Assembly: GCA_965153455.1 (NCBI GenBank)
Contig: OZ234496.1
Span: 5,093,207-5,157,206, forward strand
Length of the DNA: 64,000 nt
Source: Sphagnum compactum
Lineage: Eukaryota; Bryophyta; Sphagnopsida; Sphagnales
Direction: 5' to 3'
Below are positions 49,145 to 61,100 of the stretch, piece after piece. Position 1 is the first letter of the stretch, and every line of letters starts with the position of its first letter. Under the pieces are notes generated by a model. It made no database searches and had not been told where the DNA came from. It worked only from the letters and a program-made list of their open reading frames with translations. Made by a program: the position numbers and the translations under genes.

Positions 49145-52100
49145 TTATTTCTTCTTTGTTGCAGAGGGGGCAGCCTTTGCCTTTCCCTTGATAGGTACTT
49201 TTTTCGCAGCAATTCCAGTAGCAGAAATTTGGGTTGGGTCAACTGGAACGACCCAGGCGCAATGCTGGCCATATACTTTGAACAAGGCAGCACGAAGCTC
49301 GCTCGTGGCTTTTTTGGTGAGGACATCATCAAGTGTGAGGAGCTCAAGTCCTTTGATGGGTTCACCTTGGACACAATGTACAAAGTCACTGATTGCACGG
49401 TTTGCCTGTGATGAAACACCACTTACTTGTGAACTTGGTGTGTTGGGAAGTGGAGGTACAGCTTTCAAGAAGTCATCCATCACCACCATGAATTCAGCCT
49501 CGGTGAGCAAGGCCTCTTTCTTTGGTTCCGCACATTCCATCCCTGTCCACTACTCACAACATTTGTTTTGCACATATTTTAGTTTGGTGTTTCCAACATC
49601 AAGTTCATAGTTTCCTCCTAACACATCCTTGTCCTCAACCCCTTCATGCTCCACTTATTGTAACAGTCCACAATTTGGCAGGTTTTCAAATTGTCTTAAA
49701 TGCCAAAATTGGCAACCACTTCTGCTTTTGATCTTTTCTACCTACCTATGCTATGTAACGGTAAGTCCTTGTGCTAGTTTGTGACCTACCTAGATTGACC
49801 TTTACACACCAAGGAATGTGGCTTAAAGGCTGCATTTTGCCTCAGTTGGTTCATAAGGTGAGGCCTACTACGCTGACCCTAATGGCTGAGGTTAAATGCA
49901 CCCACAAGGGAGTGCTCTCTGGTAGGTTTGAACTTTGAACCCTTGCTTGCCTTGGAAGCCATATTATTGATTATGTGCAGGGTTACACCTTATCCTGAGG
50001 GTGATGCACGGCGTAAAAATGGATGGAGTTCCATCAAATTTTCAATTCCATCAAAAAAATGATCTGAGGCATTTTGAAAACTGAAACACATGCTCGTGTA
50101 AGCATTTCATTTTTCGAAATGCCCTATGGGACCTCATGCTTTGTGAGTGCTCCTCCAATTACACTAGGAATTTTCTCATAGGCTTTTACAACAGGATAAG
50201 GAACAACTTTGAGGCTCTTCCTAGATTTGAGGGCCTGCCTTGGGCCCCAAAATCCCCAAAATCCAGGAAGTGCAAAGTTTTTCTATCCCCGTGAAGAATA
50301 TTTTCAAGTTTTGGAACCCTATGGAAGTGTAAAAGTATGTTTTTTCAGGAAAGGTACCTTACACTTTTGTAAGATCCCTTTTTTTTGAAATGGTTTAACT
50401 TCTGCCAGGCGAGGTGCTTTCAAATACACAGACTAAATTTGAAAAGATCTTTACAAATTGAGTACATCCACAGTTTTTTGTGGAACACTTTTAAGCAATT
50501 TGGCATGTTGTGAGCCCATTCTAGGCATCTATTGAACCTATTGGTGAAACTAATTGTTTTATAAGCAATTTTGAAATTTGTGAAAAAGTCTATTTGCGCT
50601 TGAGGTTTAAAGGTCTTTTCCAGCTCCAAAAAATGTTCCAGGTTTTCCATTAAAAAAGGCATACATGATATGCCTTGTGCACATTTGAAGATGCATGATT
50701 GGTGTCTTCGGGTTTGTGCATATTTTTGTATGAGACAACAAAGATGTACCACCAAATCAGTGAGCAAGTGCCACGAGGTGATTTTTTCATTTTCAGGAAG
50801 CTCTTGCAACAAACTAGAACATGATTCTAAAAACCATGTCTGCTTAACATTTTCAATTGTTCATCATATTTGCAACAAGAGAAAAACCAACATTGTATCC
50901 AATGACTACAAATGAAAACACAAAATGTCATGGACATTCTGTACACCCTACAAAAATAAGTTTGGGGTGTGTGAGCTTACAGGTTTTTGTGGCAATGGCT
51001 TGGGGAAATCATCCAGAACTTTAGGTTCACATGGAGGACTAGGAGGCTGGAGAAGATGTTCTTTTTCCATTCCCATTGCCTCAAATATAATCTGCACAGA
51101 GTCACTTACACATTGCAAATTAACAAACTTTTGCTCCAACCTTCTTCAAACTTCCCTCCTCCCCTTTGCTTTCCACTTTGCTTGCAAAGCCTCATGCAAA
51201 TAACATGTTTATTTATATTGGCCAAATATAAAGAAACATGTGACCTCTATTTTTGGGTTACAACTAAAATTTTCTGAAATGGAATTTTAGGTTTGATAGA
51301 ATTAAACTAGCTAATACATTATGTTGGGTGATTTGACGTCAAGAAGGAATATTCAACCTCTATATCATGCATTGTCCAAGGTTTGAGGCCTGCTTCTTCA
51401 GCTCCCTGTACCCCACTTGGATAGAGGGCACATAACACCTCCTCTACTGTCAAAGCCACGTCTTCTGGAGACCTACATCCAAAGCCATGATTATCAACAT
51501 GTGACTTTAGGAACAACAATGGTAGAAGAACCACCATATAAGTTCGTTGAACAACAATAAAAGAAGTTATCACAATTGGCATTTAGTGTTTGAATTGCTT
51601 ACTATTAAAGATTTTTCCTCAAACAAAAGTCAATCCATAGCATACTATGATTCAAGGTATGACTACCAACAATATTTTTCAGAATGCCATGTGTGCACAT
51701 TATGATAAGCAAGTTTTTTAGGGTTCAAGATTTGAGTTTCTTGTACCAAAAGGAAAGTGTTGTTGCCTTCTAGGAATTATAAGAGTAGGTCATGGGAATT
51801 GTAGGGAGTACATGCAACCGCCCAACACACTAAAAGCCTTTTGCACTCCCAATGATTTGTGTGCATCATGGCACAAGTACAACAACAGGGTGTGCCACGG
51901 AAGTCCAATATCACCCTTGTCAAGGACCCCATACACAAAGGTTTTCAACACCTTTCCAAAATTGAAGCTTGCTTCGGTTTTCTTGTCTTCAACTTTCACA
52001 TTCTCATCCACATCTACAATCAAACCATTCACAAGAGTTTTCTCCATGCTCAGAGCTTTCACAAATCAAAATAACAACAATACATAAGCAACATTTTAGG

Positions 52101-55100
52101 AAGAAGTCTTGCAGCATCTTTGCACCACATTGGATTTCATGAAATTGAAATCATCCTCACGAAAATTCACATATGCATCTATCACATGGAAAATTTTGTT
52201 TCCCACATTTAACATAAAATCAAGTAGAATTGTAATAGTCATGGTTATGTCGATTGATAGTAATGAACTTAAGATCATGCATGGCATGCAAAGTTGTTTA
52301 CCAGCGTGAAACCAGACTGGAGTCTTTAGAAAGTCTTGCAAAGTCATGAATCCTTCTGTAGGATCACCAACATCTTTTGTTGCCACAACCAAGAAGAAGT
52401 CTGAAATGCTCCAACAATTCACAAGAAGATTTTTGTCACTTGCTTTTAAGCAAACATAGTAAAAACTCTTTGCACATCAAGTTATTATGTTTTCCAAGTG
52501 CATTTGGAAACTTGCAACATCTGAAAATTTCTTCTATTTCAATTTATTTTATTTCACTCTTTACTTTCCTAAACAACTTTTCCAAGGAACTCTAAGAACT
52601 TTAGCAAATTTGCATTGATTCACATAACTCAATATTCTTTTATGCTTGGGAGCCAAGAAAACCATACCAACGCGAGCTTCCAAAATGTCATTCAGAGTAG
52701 AATTTGAAATGCAGCTTCCAAAGTAGGAATCTGCCAAAGCTATGATGAATGCTCGCCAATCTAGATATAATTTCCAACCTTCGGACACATTTTTCAATTC
52801 TTCACATGAAACCTACAAAATTTTTAAAAATAATGAGTAATTAAATCATTCCCCAAGTCTCCACCACCATAGATGTTAATTATTGGCATGATCCATATTC
52901 ACTTTTTCTTTTTTTTGGGTACATAGTTCTTAAATTTTAGAATCCTAACTTGAAGTAATAATCTTACATTTTTGCATAACCATGAAAGCATTGCTTATAC
53001 ACAATGAATATCCATCACGAGAACAGTTACAGTTCTTTTGAGATAACTCATTTGTTTATTACAAACTAGTGGTAAACTTAATAAAGATGTAAAAATTAAA
53101 TTAAAGCACGTACAAATTCTTGAATACACTTATTAAAAAATGATTTAAATATAAATAGATCTTTCTCATTTATTAATAAGTTTACTGTTCATCAATTTTC
53201 AAATTTTACCATAATTATCAACAAACAAGTTAGCTACCTATGGACATTCATCCCATTTATAATTGGGTAGTAAAGTAATAATACCCTTTGGAAAAAGGAG
53301 GTACCCAATAAATGGAAAGAATGACATCCCTAAGGGATTTGATTTACCTTGATGATTTCTTCAACTTTATGAAACCAAATTTGAAAAGGCCCATAAGGTA
53401 TTAGCTTGTTGCTGGGAAGTCGAGGCACTAAACCCTGGATTGGATCATCCTTGAAGAGATTGTGTGTTTCATCAATGACCTTTATGGCCTCTTCCTTCAC
53501 TTGTTCAACATCTAAATAATCTCCTGTACACACAAATATAACTAATTTTGCAATTATATCTTGAAATTGTTGTTTACATAAGCACACCAAAAATATTGCA
53601 AGTAGGAAAATAAATCGGTTAGGAACTCTCTTGGTTGTTAATTTGGTGTTTGAATGCATAAAAATTGATATCAAATTGAAAGGCAACAAGATGGGTAAAT
53701 TACTAAAAGTTGCCTTGAGTTTGGTCCCAAGAACATCAAGTATTTTGAAATGCCACTCAATTGTGTCTGTTGGTCCTTGTGGCCCAGGCTCCTACATAAC
53801 ACCCATAACACCAACTATCATTCAAGTTATTTTTATTTCAAAAAATGGCAAAGAAATCCCTAAAAATCATCATTTTTTTTCATTTTCTGGAAAAAAGATT
53901 CATCAAGTTGCAAAATTTTGCCACCAAAAAAAAACCATGCTTGAAATATATATATATATTGAAACTATACCAAAAATCAAAACACTTGCAAATACAAAAC
54001 AAAAGTGTTCCATGGGTGTGTATGACTATTAAAACCCACCATGGAGGAAAGAACAGGATTGATATTTTTCATACCCTCATGAGTTCAGATTGATCAATTT
54101 CAAACTTGGAGCCTTCCAGCCTACAATGGTACCACATGGGAATAGCCTCATGCATTGAATCCATGATGTATTGGATTGCATCCTCCAATATTACAGCCTC
54201 TGCCTATAATCATTACAAAAAAATTAATTATTTTTTCTGAAGGCTCACAATAGACTAACATTATCATTTCATGAAATGTAACAAGTAAAACAGAATTGCA
54301 GGCCAAGGAATGATGATGCGGGGGAAAAACAAAATACATCACAACACTCGGCGAGCCATCCTTCCATATGTCCACGTGCTCCATCAACCAATGACATTAG
54401 CTCCTCCACATAGATGCATGCATTATGTGCTACAACAATGGCACACCATGTAGTTTAAGGTTATTGGAACAAAGAAACTATATTACAAAGAAACTTCAAA
54501 GAATAATCCTAGTTTCAACAAAAACATAAGGTCAAAACAAACATTACTTATGTACACACATACATACATACATACCAATCATCTCAAGACGATAATAGAG
54601 AATTTGATGGTCCCTTGCAATAGCTGGGTGAACATCAGATTCTAAAATCATTGCTTCACGCTCAATCAATCTTACTATACTTGGTGGCTTCTCCTTAGTT
54701 ACTTTTTCTAGGTCTTTTCGTACATCTTTCTTTCTTGCATCTTTCTTCCCCACATCCTTCCCCACATCCTTCTTGTTTGCATCCTTTTTTATAACACCAC
54801 CCTTTGCATTAGGTAAAGGAGCTCCAGGTACTCTCCCAACAATTTTGTCCATCATAGTAGAGGCTATGCTTAATACTTGACTCAAACCCTGAGAAAGCAA
54901 AACATATTTGTTGGTTTAGCCCATGCTTATGCCTTAATTTATTTTTTAAATAACATTTTCAACAAATTTTCACCTTTTGTGCTTCTACTTATCTTCTCTT
55001 TTTTCACATGTTGTCATTTGCATATACATTCTTTTTCAAGAGTACATACTCTATGAAACCTTCATACTAAACAAAAATGCAAAGCATACATCCAAACAAG

Positions 55101-58100
55101 GCACCCATGAGGACTCACAATGTGAAGTTTTGGGTATGCAACTTCAAGGTGGAGTAACCAAGCAGGCTTGAAAAAATTGAGTGAAGAAGGTAGCTCCATA
55201 ATGGTAGATAAGTTGCAACGAAATTGATCCACAAATGGAGGATCTATCCCTGCTGTCCCCATGAAGTACTCATGTACCAAGCTACAAGATTCAATGTGCC
55301 TATCCAACTACACATCCACAAAAGTCCCCCCTCCCCAACACAGAGACAAAAGTTAATTTTAGTTTTGGCTTTTGTTGCATATATAGAATCAAAAATTTTA
55401 CTCTCTTAGAATTCAAATTTCACATGTGCATTCAGGTTTTGTCATTACACACACACATGATCCAACACATTCCTTGTGATTTATCATTAAACTACTTAAA
55501 TCAATATAGAAATATTGATCAACATTACATTTTTTTTTTCTTGATAGACTACTTTGAGGTCTATTTGTTGCATCTTGAGGAATTGAATGAATTAGCCTAG
55601 AAAAATAACCTTTCAGTTTGGTTGACATCAGATACTATGGTGTCAACTAGTGGTTTCAAATGGAAATACAACTTTGCATTTTTCATTATGACAAAATGGT
55701 TGTTAATTACATATAAGTAACTTTCTGTATAAGAAATATAATTAGTAAAGGTTTTGCTTACCTCTGCTTGGGCAAAACTTGTGAAAATGGATGATATTAT
55801 TGTTTTGCGTATATCCACATAAAGGTTAAGATGTTGTTCAATGTACACCTTCCCTTGCTGCACAAATTTTGGCGATTAAATATCTAATAACGCAACATAG
55901 TTACTCAAATATTGCAGGCTTATTATTACACCATTGAATGTGGATATGTCTAGCAACTTATCATGTATATTTTGCATGTTGCAAAATGAAAACATTCATC
56001 CATTCAATATAAAAACAATTTGTCAATGCATGATGATGAGATTGAAGATAGGATAGTTAACCTCCATGCGATCAATGCTAAGCTTTCGCAATGTAGCTAC
56101 AATTGCTATTCCATCCTTTTCCAACTTTGGTCTATTTTTTTTGTCATGCATTATTTTGTAATCCATGTTGTTGTATGTTAACTATGGAAACAATTCACAC
56201 CCTTCCATTATTGAGTTAGAAAACACATTACATAATACATATTTTTCCTATTGCAATTTTTTTGGTTTTTATTCACATGCCCAAGAATCCAAATATTTGG
56301 GAATGTTGGTATATGAGGCTAATCAACATTGTGTGTGTGAGTTGGCATATGTATCTATAAAATTGTAGAGGAATTTTTACAACAAACAATTTGAAGGTAA
56401 CATGACATTGAGTGCAATCATAACCTTTTGATAATCATTCACAATGCTTGGACCATCACCTACATTACAAATTTAGTGGCAATGAGCTAGGCCATAACTA
56501 CCCATTGACTTCATTAACTCCCAATAGTGCATTTCCAATACATGCATATCAAAATCCTATGAATATCTAAGAACATACATTTTTCAATTGAATGGTGAGT
56601 CTAAATGTAGATCCTTACTTGGAATTGGTCAAAGATTTTTTGTTTGTCACCTTTGTGCATTAGTTGTTCCACAAAGTTTGACTTGATCTATGCAATTAAG
56701 TAAAGCGCAATGTGTGAAAATGCATTGAAAGAACCACATAAGAAATTTTTCCTTAAGACACATATTCATGTTGAATAAGCCAATAACTATGCTTCATAAT
56801 ACACATATATGAGGTAAAATTTGTGGTTTCATCCATTTCTATATATAAAGCAACCTTGTGTTTATCATATTTTATTGTTGGTATAATATGTGTTATTATA
56901 TTAAAGTGTCAAGGCCTCTTGCCATAGGAAAAGTCATATTTTGTTGTAGTGGGATGTTTAAATGTTGAAAATGGGACGATGCCATTTATGGATAAAACTT
57001 CAAAAGAAAATGATTGTTATTCCAATCCCAAAAGAAAAATTAGTACCTCTAATAAGGAATTGACATTGGCTTCACGTTCATGTCGTAACCTTTGAAACAC
57101 GAGTGGCACACATTTCATATATTTTGCTTCAATTTCATTCCATTGTTTATGAAGCAACTCTACCAAAAAAGAAAACAACAACAACAAACAATAGCCATTG
57201 TTACTTAAGATGTTTCTTTTATTGTGCAACATGCACCACCCATCACAAATTTACATAATGCAAGAAAATTCGACAAACCTGCAATTCTTTTCTCATCCTC
57301 AACCTCTAAAGGTGGTGGCTTCATATCAACTGGTGATGATACTATCTCAACTTGTTGTGTTGTTGCAATTTTTGTTACCTTCATAAAAACATAATGAAAT
57401 TTCCAATTATTAGAAAAAGGAATTCAAATGTGGGTATTCATATCTACATACATATACATTGATAAATAACATGCTTGTAATATACAATCACATGGAAGGC
57501 ATTCAACCCTGGAAGGGGTACTCTTTATGTTTATTGGGCACTCAAGTACATTTGGAGTGTATAATTTTGTTAGTTACTTATCACTAAGATGAATGTCAAT
57601 ATCTATTTTTATGTATTTTTTTTTTATCAATAAGTATGTTATGAAAAAAAAACAACATCCTTAATTATAATTCAAATACCAAATAAATGTTTTAATGCCT
57701 TGTTTATGAAAAATTATTTTTAATTTTTTTTCATTAAATTTCTATTTTTTTATTAAATTTGCTTTCAATGTAACAAAAATACCTTAAATTGAAATAAAAT
57801 CATGTAATAGATTTCCATGTTTATGTATTGTTCATACAAATTACTTCTTTTTTCATAGATCCAAAAAATCATATATGTCCATTGTCAAGATAGGTTTTTT
57901 TCAATGAACATAGGTTTTTAGTGTTGTTTTTCTAGTGTTGTTGGGTTTGAAATAAAAGGGATATGTTGTTGTAGATTTTTAGTAAAGCATAATTATTGAG
58001 ATTATAAGAATGGTTGTGTACACACATTACCTCTACACCCTTTGCTTCCTTGGGGTTTGGCTTGCCAGCCTTTTTAGTTTGAATTTCTTCTTTTTTGTCC

Positions 58101-61100
58101 AAGGCTACAACCTTCTTCTTCCCCTCAATTTCCTCTAGTTTCATAATAATCAATTCTTGATCAAGAGGCTTGTGTTGAAGAGTAGCAATTGCACTTTCCA
58201 ATGCTAGTGAAGCTTTTTGGTTTGCTTGAGTTGCCCTTTCTGCAACTTGTTTTGCAATGTCAGCGGCTTCACATGCCTTCTTTTTACAATGAATTGCAGC
58301 CCCAGTTGCATTTGCTGCTTCCTATTACCAACTATTCCATATTAGCCTTCAAATTGAACTCGTCAAATGATGAACATTGAACTTTAACAAATGATAATAA
58401 TATAGAACAAGTATATTTGTTTAAAATATATATTTTTGGCAATTAAATGATAACTTCATAATGTGTTTACTTTTTGTTATATATCCTAATGAAAAATATA
58501 AATATCATGTCTAGAGATCAAAATTCCATGAGGTAGTTAATTACTTGAGCAACTATGGCTGCTTGTAAAGCTTGAGTAGTTGCAATTGCAACCATGGTAC
58601 TAATGGTTTTAACATTATCAATAGCCTTTGTAGCTTCATCCAACTTGTTTGCAACAAGTCCTTTACACCATTCCTTTAAAAGCTCCTTTGCAATTGGGGC
58701 ATTATCCTTAATGTCATCTAACATTTTTTTGCCTTCCATTTCTGCCAATTGTGCATTGATGTATTTCTTGGCAAGATCTTCAGCAATCACCTTGGCTACT
58801 TCAGTATCATTAGCCGCCTAATGTCATAAAATTCACATGCAATTTCCATGATTAAAAACAATAATGAAATCACTATTGGTTGGCTATGAGTACAAACAAA
58901 ATAATTTGAACAACAATTGATTTACCATAAGATGTGGTTTTTTATTCTTTTATTATTTCACAAATTTAATGAACTTTCCAATCAATCACTCACCTTTTGT
59001 GCATTTGCATATGCATCCATTGCAATTTTGACTTGTTGTTCAACACCATTGGCTTTGATTCGACCATCAAAAATTTCTTCACTAACCTTGATTGCTTCTT
59101 CAAGGTCCACAAGACAGTTTGAACCTTGTATGTGCATATGTCTCCCACAATTGGTGTTTCTATTGTTAGGTATGTGAAAAACGTTGTTGTACAAGTCCAT
59201 GTATTCCACAATTGCAGGCCACACTGCTTTTCCATCATCAATCTTTTTGCGAACAAGAGCATGATCTTCTATTGGTCTTAGTTGAAGAGCTAGGCCTAGC
59301 CTCCTACATCAAAATACTTGCAAAAACTTCATATATTATAAATCATAGTTAATTCTTTACAAATCAATGTATAGCATGATAAAAAACTAAGAATCAACAT
59401 GAATTGGAATTGATTTCTTCCCTCACTATGCACTATGCTTCAAATGAAAAGGAGGATTGCATAATGAAGGACAAATCTTTTAAAGGATAGTAAAAATCAA
59501 AAGGATCCATCCTCACATTGTATCATTAAGAGGGGGAGGGTTCATCTCAAGGTGATACACTTCTCCAGTAACTAAATTTTTAACCTTCCCCATTGCTCGA
59601 TCAAGTGCATCTTCGTCAATTATCGATCCAAGTAAAAGAAACCCATCAAGTCCTGAAATCAACTTTTGTGGTGATTCCTGTTTTTTCAATCATTGGAGAA
59701 AAATGAAACCCCATTATTGATTTTTTATCCCTTTGCAAGTAATTTACATTAATAAAGCAAGAAAAAATTGCAAGTAAAATCACATTAACAAGAGAAATTT
59801 CTCGATCCATATTTGTATCATTGAATTATGTATGACTTTCAATTAATCTAATATGATTATAGACCTTGGAAAAAATTATCAATCCATGTTATGTCATATA
59901 CTTTACATGATTCACAAATCCACAAAAGCTCCAAACCTAAGTTGAAGTTTATGCATGAGCAGTAAGGCCCATCACGATCATTTACAAGCTTAGGAGGTGG
60001 AGCAATTCTTGAAGCAGTAGCTTGGAAGTGTTTCAAGAACTCCAAATCAAAACCAGTCATAAACATTTCAAAAGCTGCTGCTTGACCCGCAGTGTTTGGA
60101 AAACCATCTAACACAAATCCACATGGCTTCAACCCTTTCACTATAGATACCCATATAGCACACCATGCCAAACAAACAAACAAAATTCATTGTGAAAATA
60201 TTGTGATATAATGTTTGAATACCGCAAAAATATCAAATTGGCAAAATCATTGGGGGAAGTCATTCATTCTATATTTTATGAAACATATAAAATAAAGGGG
60301 TTTTTTTAGTATTTTATGAAGTAATAAAACATTGAAAAAATATTTTATTGAAACTAAAAATGTTGTAATATATTTTAAATATATTTTCATAATCCAATTC
60401 TAAAAACCTGATTTAGATTTAACTTAATTTTTAAATAATATAATTTCAATAATTGCATCGTATTTTTATTTATGTCATTTGAAAAGAAATGGAAGTAACT
60501 TCCCTTGGCAAAATTTACCACTTAATGTTCAAAATGCATTAGTTTCAACAAGTCTTAACTTGGTTTGTTTGGAGGTTGCTTTGCAGGTACATTGCCTTTG
60601 AAGCCTATTGGTCCAAAAGCATAAAGATTAAACACACATTAAAGGTGATCATGTTATTCATGCAACTCTAATATGTACACATAAATTTACAAAAATCGCA
60701 ATTTTTAAATAATGAATCATTTTATGTGCACAAGTTGAGATATTAGATGAACAAGATGTTCGATTTGTATTTAAGCTCAAAATCAAAAGCACAAATGCTA
60801 TGAGTAAAAAAATATCCACATACCTCAATACTTTACAATGAAATGAAAAGCATATTAACTGACCCAATCTCAATTTACATTCCGCAATAGTAGCTTCTGC
60901 CTCTACAATGTAACATGAGTAGAAAAATTAGGGTACATATTTGATCAATCTTGTTACACAAATCACCATCTCAAGAAAAAATGATTTTTGAAATGGAAAT
61001 TTTGCAAGTTTAATAAATGTCAATGGGTTTGTGTGGATAAATAAAAGAAAAGAATGATGTACCATATTCTTGAATGTTGACACAAGCCAATAACATTAAC

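Noticed and set aside
49840-49970. tRNA- or SINE-like motifs (gcctcagttggt and ggtttgaactttgaaccc)
   Set aside because: The spacing between the A-box-like and B-box-like motifs is about 90 bp, too long for a tRNA-type promoter, and no cloverleaf can be drawn.
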